Shown here piece after piece: positions 1 to 7,904 of a stretch of DNA of 64,000 nucleotides. Position numbers and translations under genes: made by a program. Each line of letters starts with the position of its first letter. The first letter of the stretch is position 1. The notes under the pieces are model-generated. The model ran no database searches and was not told where the DNA came from. It saw only the letters and a program-made list of their open reading frames with translations. This DNA comes from Pseudogemmatithrix spongiicola (GTDB lineage Bacteria > Gemmatimonadota > Gemmatimonadetes > Gemmatimonadales > Gemmatimonadaceae), in the NCBI RefSeq assembly GCF_030623445.1, contig NZ_CP130613.1, positions 2,418,001 to 2,482,000 on the forward strand, written 5' to 3'.

Positions 1-951
1 CCACACGGGATCGGACTGCGGGCGGTCGAGCGCGGGCGCGAGGACGCGCGGCGTTCCGCCGGCCGCCGGCATCACGGCGATGCGCGGCGTCCCGTACATG
101 GGGACCGGGGTGAAGGTGCCCTGGATGAACGCGATCCACTGACCGTCGGGGCTAAACGTCGCCGAGCGTTCGTAGGCGGGACTCGACGTCAGGCGCTGCG
201 GCTCCGCGCCGGCGCGCGCGTCAACCACATACAGATCTGACTCGTCGCTGCGGTCCTCGTCCGTGTGCCGCGCGCTGGTGAAGACGATGCGCCGGCCGTC
301 GGGCGACCACGCGGGCTCGCGGTCGTCCGCATCGCCGCGCGTGAGCTGCGCGAGTGTCTTGCTCGCGACCTCGAACAGGTACAGGTGCGTACGCCGACGG
401 TCGAGCCAGCCGTCGCCGTCGCGCTTGGCCAGGTAGCGGTCGATGACGATCGGGCGCGGGCGCGTGGTATCGGCCTTGGCGAGCGAGTCGACGTCCTTGG
501 AGACGATCACGATACGGCTGCCGTCGGGCGACCAGGCGTAATCATCCACGCCTTCGTCGAGCTCGGTGACACGCTGCGCCTCACCGCCGGCGCGCTCGAG
601 CAGCCAGAGCTGCGAGGCATCGCTGCCTTGGCGCGAAGAGACAAAGCTCAAGTAGCGGCCGTCAGGACTCCAGCGCGGATCGGATTCGCTCTCGCTGCTG
701 GAGGTCAGCCGCAGCCTGCGCGTGCCGTCCCACCGTACCATGTAGATGTCGGAGTCGCGCTTGTCCTTCGTGGAATCCACGCGCGAGACCGTGAAGACGA
801 CCCACTCGCCGTCGGGTGAGACGCGCGGTTCCCCGACGGCGCGGAGACGCAGCAGGTCGGCGGGGACGATGGCCCGGGCGGATTGGGCGGTGAGCGGCGC
901 GGCGCTCAGGACGGCGAGGGCCGCAGCGGCGGCAATCGGACGGAATTCCAT
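1..951 (-). CDS. S9 family peptidase (prolyl oligopeptidase-like), N-terminal part
   Basis: Open from the ATG at 951 to the window edge, 317 codons without a stop, so the C-terminal part lies outside. An N-terminal signal peptide ends at LTAQ. After it come TolB/DPP-IV style propeller repeats, each marked by SPDG (RWSPDG, AWSPDG twice, TFSPDG). This layout is typical of secreted acylaminoacyl-peptidase/DPP-IV-like enzymes, whose alpha/beta-hydrolase catalytic domain comes after the propeller. The hydrolase domain is not visible here, so a stand-alone WD40-like propeller protein cannot be excluded. Transcribed divergently from the secreted protein at 1119. Confidence 0.85.
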   Translation of the reverse strand, partial: MEFRPIAAAAALAVLSAAPLTAQSARAIVPADLLRLRAVGEPRVSPDGEWVVFTVSRVDSTKDKRDSDIYMVRWDGTRRLRLTSSSESESDPRWSPDGRYLSFVSSRQGSDASQLWLLERAGGEAQRVTELDEGVDDYAWSPDGSRIVIVSKDVDSLAKADTTRPRPIVIDRYLAKRDGDGWLDRRRTHLYLFEVASKTLAQLTRGDADDREPAWSPDGRRIVFTSARHTDEDRSDESDLYVVDARAGAEPQRLTSSPAYERSATFSPDGQWIAFIQGTFTPVPMYGTPRIAVMPAAGGTPRVLAPALDRPQSDPVW

Positions 952-1118
952 GCGGAGAGTATGCGCAGTCCGCGCCCTTGCCGCCACGGCTGGCGGTGGT
1001 TCCGCGACGGGTGAGCGATTCCCTTCCACAGCTTCGGTGATTCTCCGGATGTCGGCGTGCCCTCCGGCGCCGCAAGGTGCAGGCAGCATCCCCGCTCTCC
1101 CCGCTCCGGAGGTTCCCC

Positions 1119-1718
1119 ATGCGTCACTCGCTGCTTGGTCGCGCGGCGCTCGTCGCGCTCACGACGTTCGTCTTGCCGACGCCGTCCCTGGCACAGAACG
1201 ACCTGGTTGCACTCGATCGCGTGCACGAACTCTACGTGAGCGGGCGGTCTCGCGAGGCGGCGATGGCGCTGGCCGGCGTCTCCGCCGCGTTCCGGCAGGA
1301 GATTGGCCGCTGCAAAGACCCGGAGATCGGCGCCAAGCTGCTGGACCTCGAGCCGCGCACCGACGCATTGGTTTCGCGCCTTGGCAATGGTCGCGTCTCG
1401 AACGCGCAGGAGCTGACGCAGGAGTTCGTGCTCTTCGATCGCGCCCTCGCGGAGAATCACCTGCAGCTCGCCGAGCTGGGCTGGAGCCAGCGTCGCAACG
1501 GCCGTCTCGACGCCGTGGGACGCGATCTCGACCTCGCGGTGCGGTACGCGGAGCGCAGCGTGCGCTGGACGCAGCGTACGCCGGATGCCGGCACCCGTGC
1601 GGCCCTGGATGCAGCGCGGGGCACGGCGGCGCAGCTGATCGCGACGCCCGCGCAACCGCCGGTGGACGCCGAGCGCAGCTTGGCCGCGCTGGCGACGGTC
1701 GTGAAGGGGAATCCGTAG
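1119..1718 (+). CDS. Secreted protein of unknown function
   Basis: 199 residues. The ATG at 1119 is preferred over the in-frame ATG at 1077 because it follows a good GGAGG ribosome site about seven bases upstream and gives a clean signal peptide (MRHSLLGRAAL to SLAQ). The mature part is all-helical in appearance and rich in Ala, Arg and Glu, with repeated charged heptad-like stretches; there is no recognisable motif and only one Cys. Probably periplasmic. I do not recognise the family. A hairpin follows the stop. Confidence 0.75.
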   Translation: MRHSLLGRAALVALTTFVLPTPSLAQNDLVALDRVHELYVSGRSREAAMALAGVSAAFRQEIGRCKDPEIGAKLLDLEPRTDALVSRLGNGRVSNAQELTQEFVLFDRALAENHLQLAELGWSQRRNGRLDAVGRDLDLAVRYAERSVRWTQRTPDAGTRAALDAARGTAAQLIATPAQPPVDAERSLAALATVVKGNP

Positions 1719-1747
1719 GCGGCAACGCGCGCAACGGCGTTAGAATT

Positions 1748-1776
1748 GGGGCGTGATTCCCTCCGACGCACGCCCC
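1748..1776 (+). terminator. Hairpin after the secreted-protein gene
   Basis: Perfect 8-base stem, GGGGCGTG at 1748-1755 pairing with CACGCCCC at 1769-1776, with a 13-base loop, 30 bases after the stop at 1718. There is no T-run, so it may act as a weak or Rho-assisted terminator or as an mRNA end protector. Confidence 0.4.
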
Positions 1777-1810
1777 ATGCGCTTGATGACCGCCCAGCAC
1801 GATTTCCGTG

Positions 1811-2767
1811 ATGCGTAGAGTGCTGCTGGTCGGCGCGACAGGCAGCATCGGACGCGCGACGGCGCAGGCGCTGGTCGATGCCGGCTGTGCCCCGGTCGCC
1901 ATCGTGCGTCCGGGGCGCGAGGTGCAGATGCCTGCCGGTGTCGAAGTTCGCCAAGCCAACGTGCGCGACGCCGCCTCACTCGCCGGCGACGCGTTCCGCG
2001 GCGAACGCTTCGACGCCGTCATCTCCTGCCTCGCCTCCCGCACCGGCGCTCCGAAGGACGCGTGGGCGATCGACGACGGCGCCAATCGTGCGGTGCTGAC
2101 CGAGGCCCAGCGCTGCGGCGTGCCGCACTTCGTGCTGCTCTCGGCGATCTGCGTGCAGAAGCCGCGGCTGGCCTTCCAGCACGCCAAGCTCGCGTTCGAG
2201 GAGACGTTGGCCGAGAGCGGAATCCGCTACTCAATCGTGCGGCCGACGGCGTTCTTCAAGTCGCTGTCCGGGCAGGTCGAGCGCGTGAAGCGCGGCAAGC
2301 CGTTCCTGCTCTTCGGCGATGGGGCGCTCACGGCCTGCCTGCCGATCAGCGACGCGGACGCGGCGCGGTACCTCGTGGAATGCATCGCGGACGAGTCGCG
2401 CTGGAACCGCGTGCTGCCGATCGGCGGACCGGGCCCGGTGCTGACGCTGCGCGAGCAGGGCATGCTGCTCTTCGAACTGACCGGGCAGCCTCCGAAGTTC
2501 CGCTCGGTGTCGCCGAAGCTGCTCCTGGTGGTGGCCTCGCTGCTGGACGCAGTGGGCGCGCTGATTCCCCCGCTGCTCGACAAGGCGGAGTTCGCGCGCA
2601 TCGGGCACTACTACGCGACGGAGAGCATGCTGCTCTGGGACGAGGCGCGCGGCCGCTACGACGCCGACGCGACGCCGCGCTACGGCCGTGACACGCTGCG
2701 CGAGCACTATGCGCAGTTGCTGCGCGGCGAGATTGGGGACGACCGCGGGGCGCACGCGGTCTTCTGA
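1811..2767 (+). CDS. NAD(P)-binding oxidoreductase of the divinyl chlorophyllide 8-vinyl reductase (BciA/DVR) type
   Basis: 318 residues from the ATG at 1811 (an adjoining in-frame GTG at 1808 is possible). Atypical short-chain dehydrogenase with a Rossmann GATGSIG at the N terminus. Several blocks match, from memory, plant DVR and green-sulfur-bacterial BciA closely: SIVRPTAFFKSL, GQVERVKRGKPF, FGDG..TAC.PIS, LPIGGPG and the C-terminal IGHYYATESML. BciA/DVR reduces the 8-vinyl group of divinyl (proto)chlorophyllide with NADPH. No other pigment gene lies in the window, so the substrate here is uncertain; homologues are also found in non-phototrophs. It stands alone between a secreted protein and an ATP-grasp gene. 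Confidence 0.78.
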   Translation: MRRVLLVGATGSIGRATAQALVDAGCAPVAIVRPGREVQMPAGVEVRQANVRDAASLAGDAFRGERFDAVISCLASRTGAPKDAWAIDDGANRAVLTEAQRCGVPHFVLLSAICVQKPRLAFQHAKLAFEETLAESGIRYSIVRPTAFFKSLSGQVERVKRGKPFLLFGDGALTACLPISDADAARYLVECIADESRWNRVLPIGGPGPVLTLREQGMLLFELTGQPPKFRSVSPKLLLVVASLLDAVGALIPPLLDKAEFARIGHYYATESMLLWDEARGRYDADATPRYGRDTLREHYAQLLRGEIGDDRGAHAVF

Positions 2768-2823
2768 TCGCGGGCGCACGGCCGCTGCCGTCGGGCACTT
2801 CTCGGCGGCCCTACCTTTCACGG

Positions 2824-3732
2824 ATGCCCCGCACCGCCGACATCGCCCTCGTCTCCGAGCGCCGCTACGTGGGCCGCGAGCCCGCCGCCGACGACTGGTA
2901 TCTCCGCAACATCCTGCACGACGACCGCCTGCTCACGGAGGCGTTGGCCGCGCGGGGGCTCTCAACGGAGCGGGTGGATTGGTCGGATGCGTCCGTGGAC
3001 TGGGCGTCGTACCGGCTCGCCGTGTTCCGCACGACCTGGGACTACTTCGACCGCTTCCCCGAGTTCACCGCCTGGCTCAAGCGTGCCGAGCGCCTCGTCC
3101 CCTTCATCAACGACGCGCGCACGGTGTGGTGGAACCTCGACAAGCACTACCTCGGCGACCTCGAGCGCCGCGGTGTGGCGATCGTGCCGTCCGTCTACCA
3201 CGAGGCCGCCAGTCCCGAGACCTTGCCTGAGCTCGTCGCGCGCTGTGGCTGGGACGAAGGCGTGCTCAAGCCCTGCGTGAGCGGGGCGGCACGGCACACC
3301 TACCGCGTGGACGCCGCGAACGCGGCCGCCTTGCAGGAAACGTTGGCGCCGGTGCTCGCGCAGGAGGCGTTCATGTACCAGCCCTTCGTGCGCGACATCC
3401 AAGTCGGCGGCGAGCGGTCGGTGATGGTGCTCGACGGCGTCGCGACGCATGCCGTGCAGAAAGTGCCGAAGGCCGGTGACTTCCGCGTGCAGGACGACCA
3501 TGGCGGCACGTGGTCGCCGTACGAGCCGACGGCCGCGGAGATCGCCTTTGCGCAGCGGGCGATCGCGGCGGTAGACCCGCACCCGCAGTACGGGCGCGTG
3601 GACATCGTGCGCGGGAACGACGGGGCGATCCAGCTCATGGAGCTGGAGCTGATTGAGCCCGAGCTGTGGCTGCGGTCCAAGCCGGAGGCCGCGGCGCGAT
3701 TCGCGGCGGCGATCGCGGCGGCGGTGCCGTAA
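2824..3732 (+). CDS. ATP-grasp domain protein, DcsG-like
   Basis: 302 residues. The N-terminal half has the FRTTWDYFDR..EF..WL stretch seen in the family that includes the D-cycloserine ligase DcsG and glutathione-synthetase-like proteins. Further on come VLKPCVSGAAR (ATP-binding lysine region), FMYQPFV, GERSVMV, and near the C terminus the metal/ATP-binding MELELIEPELW. Such enzymes join a carboxylate to an amine through an acyl-phosphate. The real substrate is unknown. No biosynthetic partners are adjacent: the neighbours are an oxidoreductase upstream and a convergent clpP downstream. Confidence 0.82.
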   Translation: MPRTADIALVSERRYVGREPAADDWYLRNILHDDRLLTEALAARGLSTERVDWSDASVDWASYRLAVFRTTWDYFDRFPEFTAWLKRAERLVPFINDARTVWWNLDKHYLGDLERRGVAIVPSVYHEAASPETLPELVARCGWDEGVLKPCVSGAARHTYRVDAANAAALQETLAPVLAQEAFMYQPFVRDIQVGGERSVMVLDGVATHAVQKVPKAGDFRVQDDHGGTWSPYEPTAAEIAFAQRAIAAVDPHPQYGRVDIVRGNDGAIQLMELELIEPELWLRSKPEAAARFAAAIAAAVP

Positions 3733-3745
3733 GCCACCGCCGCCG
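3716..3745. terminator. Convergent-gene hairpin between the ATP-grasp gene and clpP
   Basis: Perfect 11-base stem, CGGCGGCGGTG at 3716-3726 with CACCGCCGCCG at 3735-3745, and an 8-base loop. It spans the stop of the ATP-grasp gene and lies 12 bases past the clpP stop, well placed to end transcription from both sides. No U-tract. Confidence 0.5.
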
Positions 3746-3756
3746 TCGCGCTCAGG

Positions 3757-4326
3757 TCAGCTGAGCTCGGTCACCGAGCTGATGATCTTGCCGGCGACGC
3801 CGTATTCAATGGCCGTCTCGGCGTCGAGCCAGAAGTTGCGGTTGGTATCGTCCTCGATGCGATCGATCGGCTGACCCGTCGCGACGGAGAAGATCTTGTT
3901 GAGCCGCTCGCGCATCTTGAGGATCTCGCGCGCTTCGATGGCGATGTCCGCCGCCGTGCCGCCCATGCCGCCGGCCGGCTGGTGCAGGAGGAAGCGCGTG
4001 TTCGGCAGGCAGAAGCGACGCTCGCGCGGCACTGACACATAGATGAGCGCGCCGGCGCTGGCCACCCAGCCCGTGCCGACGATGCGCACCGGCGCGTCCA
4101 CGAACTTGATCATGTCGTGGATGGTGTCGCCGGCCTCGACATGCCCACCCTGCGAGTTGAGGTAGATCGTGATCGGCGCCTTGGACTCGGTGCTCATGGC
4201 CAGCAACTGCGTGGTCACGCGCTCGGCGAGCTCTTGGTCGATGCCGCCGCTGATGATGATGGCGCGGGCCTTGAAGAGGCGTTCGGCGTAGGGATCGTGC
4301 AGGATCTGGGTCGCGTTGCTGCTCAT
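3757..4326 (-). CDS. clpP: ClpP-family serine protease with Asn at the third triad position
   Basis: 189 residues, the usual ClpP length. Recognisable blocks are [25 protein letters not shown] with nucleophile Ser90, [18 protein letters not shown] with His115, the handle helix [14 protein letters not shown], and [10 protein letters not shown] at the C terminus. Aligned by eye to E. coli ClpP, the catalytic Asp171 (in DTERDRF) is Asn164 here (DTNRNFW). Listeria ClpP1 has the same Ser-His-Asn arrangement. Forms barrel complexes with Clp ATPases in the cytoplasm. No clpX, clpC or tig is adjacent, so this may be a second ClpP paralogue; a canonical copy elsewhere is an inference. Confidence 0.92.
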   Translation of the reverse strand: MSSNATQILHDPYAERLFKARAIIISGGIDQELAERVTTQLLAMSTESKAPITIYLNSQGGHVEAGDTIHDMIKFVDAPVRIVGTGWVASAGALIYVSVPRERRFCLPNTRFLLHQPAGGMGGTAADIAIEAREILKMRERLNKIFSVATGQPIDRIEDDTNRNFWLDAETAIEYGVAGKIISSVTELS

Positions 4327-4476
4327 GAAGTCTCCACGGCCGCGGGGGCCGAATGTGTCAGCGGGCGCACTGGCGCCACGGAAGGGAATCTAGCCCGCGG
4401 ACCGTCGTCGTCGAAGGGGAGGCCCCGGCCTTCGTCGCGGCTGGCCCTCGCCTGCGCCGGTGGCCATGATTCGAGG

Positions 4477-5355
4477 ATGCCGATGCGCCCGATCCCACCC
4501 CGGTGGATGGCTGCCGTGACCGGCGGCGCAGCGCTCTGCGCCTGCGGAATCGGCGCGCCGGCGTCGGAACCGGAGCCGCGCCTGCCGGTCGTCGTCAGCC
4601 CGATCGTCGGTGCCGTCATCCGCGACAGCGTGCGCGTACGGTGGGACGTGCCGGAGCGCCCGGGGCAGCTGAGCGACGAGCGACTCGCGGAGTTGCGGCC
4701 ACGCATCGCACGATTAGTCGCCGATCCGGATACGTTCCGGATGGGACTGACGGACTCGGTGTTCCTTGGCCAGCGTGTGCGCGTACTCGCCGTCGACAGC
4801 GAGGGCAGCGTTCTCGGCGAGCTCAGACGCTACGGGTTCTCGCTTCGGAACGGGCTTTCGATCACGCCAAGCGGGGCGGTGCGGGCGCAGTACTTCGTCG
4901 CCGGAACGTTCACCGCGACACTGTCGCGGTCGCGGCAGCCAAGCCTATTCAGCGCGGTGCCGGCGGCGACCGTCACCGTGCTGGTGCAGGACAGCGTCGG
5001 CCGTCCCGCGCCGGTGTTCGCCCGAGCCGGAACGGTGCGGCTCCGCGGCGTGGTGCGGGACACCGCGGGGACTGCGATGCCAGGCGTGCCGGTGTTCGTC
5101 GCGCGCCATGGCGTGAGACTCGCCGCGGATACCACGGACGAGTTTGGGCGTTTCGCGCTCGATAGCCTGCCATCGGGCGTGCTGCGCGTCGTCGCACGCA
5201 GCTTTGGACAGACGCCCGCCACGGCCGAAGTCTTCACCACGCCCGGCACGACGTTCGTGCGCGCCCTGCAGCTCGGACGTCTGTCAGCCACGCTCGAGCC
5301 CGTGCGCACGGACGGGCCACGCGGGACACCTCACACCCTTCGGCCGGAGCACTAG
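4477..5355 (+). CDS. Secreted protein or lipoprotein with a carboxypeptidase-regulatory-like domain
   Basis: 292 residues from the ATG at 4477 (another in-frame ATG at 4483). The N terminus MPMRPIPPRWMAAVTGGAAL runs into CACG, a possible lipobox. Residues from about 190 on form a carboxypeptidase regulatory-like (CNA-B-like) beta sandwich: RLRGVVRDTAGTAMPGV, then DEFGRFALDSLPSGVLRV. The middle part is not recognised. Such domains often sit at the surface or at the N end of outer-membrane proteins. It is followed one base later by the small ferredoxin-like gene. Confidence 0.7.
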   Translation: MPMRPIPPRWMAAVTGGAALCACGIGAPASEPEPRLPVVVSPIVGAVIRDSVRVRWDVPERPGQLSDERLAELRPRIARLVADPDTFRMGLTDSVFLGQRVRVLAVDSEGSVLGELRRYGFSLRNGLSITPSGAVRAQYFVAGTFTATLSRSRQPSLFSAVPAATVTVLVQDSVGRPAPVFARAGTVRLRGVVRDTAGTAMPGVPVFVARHGVRLAADTTDEFGRFALDSLPSGVLRVVARSFGQTPATAEVFTTPGTTFVRALQLGRLSATLEPVRTDGPRGTPHTLRPEH

Positions 5356-5356
5356 C

Positions 5357-5572
5357 ATGACCAAGCGCCTGCAGACCTACCAAGGCAACGGTGTCGAAGT
5401 CACCTTCGACCCCAACATCTGCACCCACTCTGCGAAGTGCGTGCGCGGACTGCCCGCAGTGTTCGACACCCGTCGCCAGCGCTGGGTGGACGTCGACGCC
5501 GCGAGCGCCGACGAGATCATCGCACAAGTGGCCAAGTGTCCGTCGGGAGCGCTGCAGGCGCGGAAGCTCTAG
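5357..5572 (+). CDS. Divergent 4Fe-4S mono-cluster protein
   Basis: 71 residues; the ATG at 5357 comes just after the TAG of the preceding gene. Matches the small Fer4_19-type family: VTFDPNICTHSAKCVRGLPAVFD, then a spacer, then AKCPSGAL. The three cysteines of that family are all present. Likely a cytoplasmic electron carrier or redox sensor, often found beside YjdI-like or acetyltransferase genes; no obvious partner is seen here. Confidence 0.85.
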   Translation: MTKRLQTYQGNGVEVTFDPNICTHSAKCVRGLPAVFDTRRQRWVDVDAASADEIIAQVAKCPSGALQARKL

Positions 5573-5625
5573 GAGAGCGAGGTCGCGTGGGAACCTGGAG
5601 CCCCGCTTCTGGCTATTGTTCTGTC

Positions 5626-6807
5626 ATGCGCCTTCTTCTTGCCCTCCTGATCTTCCCCGCCCTCCTCGTCGCCCAGCCGGGCGGCCAGCAAGGCGGCGTG
5701 ACCATCCAAGCCGGCGAAGAGTGCCCGCCGGGCATGACCGAAGTGCGGCCGCGCAATTGCCGCGCCCCCACGATGCCGGCACCGAGCATCCTCGACTACC
5801 GGCCCCGCAACACGGTGGTGAGCGCGGACCAACCGGTGCCGCGCGCCAAGTTCCCGGCCGTGGACTTCCACGGCCATCCGGCGCCGATCCGCAGCGCCGA
5901 GCAGCTCGACGCGCTGCAGCGCGAGTTCGACGCGATGGGCCTGGGCGTCATGATCGCCGCCAACAACGTGAGTGGCGATGCGCTCAAGGCACAGGTGGCC
6001 GTCGTGCAGGCGCATCCGACGATGCGCAATCGCATTCGGTTCCTCACGGGCATCAGCTTCGCGAACGTGGGCCCCGGCTGGGCCGAGCGCGCCGTAGCAC
6101 AGCTCGAAGCGGATGTCGCGGCGGGCGCCGTGGGCGTCGGCGAGATCGGCAAGGGCTTGGGGCTCAGCACGCGCAAGGCCGACGGCACGCGCCTCGCGAT
6201 CGACGACCCGGCGCTGGATCCCGTGTGGCAGGCGGCGGCGCGTCTCAAGATTCCCGTCTTCATCCACACCGCCGACCCGGCGGAGTTCTGGCAGCCGATC
6301 GACTACAAGAACGAGCGCTGGCTCGAGCTCGCGCTGTTCCCCAACCGGCGCTACGGCGAGGAGTTTCCGAGCTTCGAGCAGCTGGCGCAGGAGCGCGACC
6401 GCATGATCAAGCGCAACCCGAACACGACGTTCGTGGTGGCGCACATGGCCTGGTACGCGAACGACCTGCCGCGCCTCACGCGCATGATGGACGAGATGCC
6501 GAACATGCTCGTCGAGGTCGGCGCGGTGCTCTACGACATCGGCCGCCAGCTGCGGGCCATGCGGGACTTCTTCGTGAAGTACCAAGACCGCATCCTGTTC
6601 GGCAAGGACTCGTACCAGCCCGAGGAGTATCCGTACTACTGGCGCGTGTTCGAGACGCGCGATGACTACTTCGACTACTACCGCGACTACCACGCGTTCT
6701 GGAAGCTCTACGGCATCGACCTCCCGGACGCGGTGCTGCGGAAGGTGTACTACCAGAACGCGCTGCGGATCATGCCGACCGTGCCGCGCGCGGCCGGGAT
6801 GCAGTGA
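5626..6807 (+). CDS. Secreted amidohydrolase-family (TIM-barrel) protein
   Basis: 393 residues from the ATG at 5626, with a short signal peptide (MRLLLALLIFPALLVAQ). Amidohydrolase_2-like metal motifs are visible: VDFHGHPAP near the N terminus, FIHTADP, FVVAHMAWYAND and DRILFGKDSY near the C terminus, which supply His and Asp metal ligands. The first motif is HxH (His-Gly-His). Likely a periplasmic metal-dependent hydrolase or decarboxylase of unknown substrate. Its stop overlaps the GTG start of the DinB-like gene by four bases, so the two are probably co-translated. Confidence 0.85.
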   Translation: MRLLLALLIFPALLVAQPGGQQGGVTIQAGEECPPGMTEVRPRNCRAPTMPAPSILDYRPRNTVVSADQPVPRAKFPAVDFHGHPAPIRSAEQLDALQREFDAMGLGVMIAANNVSGDALKAQVAVVQAHPTMRNRIRFLTGISFANVGPGWAERAVAQLEADVAAGAVGVGEIGKGLGLSTRKADGTRLAIDDPALDPVWQAAARLKIPVFIHTADPAEFWQPIDYKNERWLELALFPNRRYGEEFPSFEQLAQERDRMIKRNPNTTFVVAHMAWYANDLPRLTRMMDEMPNMLVEVGAVLYDIGRQLRAMRDFFVKYQDRILFGKDSYQPEEYPYYWRVFETRDDYFDYYRDYHAFWKLYGIDLPDAVLRKVYYQNALRIMPTVPRAAGMQ

Positions 6808-7340
6808 GCGACGGCTTCCGCCTCGACGAAGCGCGTGCGCTGCTACTGCGCACGCCGCGGGTCCTCGAGGCGTGGCTGGGCGGCTTGCCCGATGCATGGC
6901 TGCATGTCACCGAAGGGGCTTCCACGTGGAGCCCCTTTGACGTGCTCGGGCATCTGATCCACGGGGAGGAGACCGACTGGATCCCCCGCGCCCGGATCAT
7001 CCTCGGTGATGCCGCGGACAAGACGTTCCCGCCGTTCGATCGCACCGCGATGTTCGAGGCGAGCCGCGGCAAGTCGGCGGACGTGCTGCTCGAGCGCTTT
7101 GCGACGCTGCGCGCCGAGAGTGTGCGCACGCTGGACGGCTGGACGCTCGGCGACGCGGATCTCGCACGCCGCGGCGTGCACCCCGCCTTCGGCGAGGTGA
7201 CGCTGCGGCAACTGCTGGCGACGTGGACCGCGCACGACCTCGGCCACCTCGCGCAGGTCGCGCGGGCAATGGCGAAGCGGTACCGCGAGGAGGTGGGGCC
7301 GTGGCGAGCCTACCTCTCGCTGATGGACTGGAAGGACTGA
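6804..7340 (+). CDS. DinB superfamily protein
   Basis: 178 residues starting at the GTG at 6804, overlapping the stop of the amidohydrolase gene. The four-helix-bundle family signature is present: WSPFDVLGHLIHGEETDWIPR with the first metal His, and WTAHDLGHLAQVARAMAKRY with the HxxxH pair near the C terminus. Members are metal-dependent thiol transferases or related enzymes (bacillithiol or mycothiol families) as well as uncharacterised stress proteins. The exact reaction cannot be told. It ends tail to tail with the RidA-like gene, with no spacer. Confidence 0.85.
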   Translation: MSDGFRLDEARALLLRTPRVLEAWLGGLPDAWLHVTEGASTWSPFDVLGHLIHGEETDWIPRARIILGDAADKTFPPFDRTAMFEASRGKSADVLLERFATLRAESVRTLDGWTLGDADLARRGVHPAFGEVTLRQLLATWTAHDLGHLAQVARAMAKRYREEVGPWRAYLSLMDWKD

Positions 7341-7814
7341 CTACGGCCGCGGGGCGCGCACGGCGGTCACCTCGATCTCCACGGTGGCGCCCTCGGCGAG
7401 CAGCCGCGTGATCTGCACCCAGGTCGCCGCCGGCGTGTGTCCCGCGTACGCCCGCAGGCGCGCCGGGTTCGCCGCCGCGAGCGCCTCGATGTCCTTCGCG
7501 TAGGCCGTCTCCTTCACCACATCCTGCATCGTGAAGCCATTCACGCGCAGCGTGCGCTCGATGCGCCGATAGATGTTGGTGATCTCCTCTTCCATCGTGC
7601 GGCCGCCGCTCACGGTGCCGGAGACGTAGATGGTGTTGCCGACCACGATCGCCTGCGCGTAGCCCCATTCGGTTTCGCTGGGGGCATGCTGGTGGTAGAT
7701 CGTGCGGTCGCCGCGCGTGTAGGAGGAGTCGCGGGCCTGCACGGCTTGGGCGGTCGCGGCAGCGGGGAGGGCCAGCGCGGCGAGGGCCGCCGCCAGGAGA
7801 AGTCGCGTGTGCAT
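7341..7814 (-). CDS. Secreted RidA/YjgF-family protein
   Basis: 157 residues from the ATG at 7814, with a signal peptide MHTRLLLAAALAALALPAA..AQA. The mature part is a RidA fold: YAQAIVVGNTIYVSGTVSGG, NIYRRIERTLRVNGFTMQDVVKETAYAKD and VQITRLLAEGATVEIEVTAVRA. In RidA a conserved Arg before the last strand (R..P) binds the imine; here the matching region reads QITRLLAEGA, with no clear RVP. RidA deaminates reactive enamines, but the exported form may have another role. An in-frame upstream start at 7895 would bury the signal peptide, so it is not used. Confidence 0.87.
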   Translation of the reverse strand: MHTRLLLAAALAALALPAAATAQAVQARDSSYTRGDRTIYHQHAPSETEWGYAQAIVVGNTIYVSGTVSGGRTMEEEITNIYRRIERTLRVNGFTMQDVVKETAYAKDIEALAAANPARLRAYAGHTPAATWVQITRLLAEGATVEIEVTAVRAPRP

Positions 7815-7904
7815 GGTCGTCGGGATCGTAGGGTCCGCTAGCCGTACGGACGCCCGTGCGGCAATGTTTTGGGGTCGATGTCGCCCACCTTTCACTGCCT
7901 TCGC

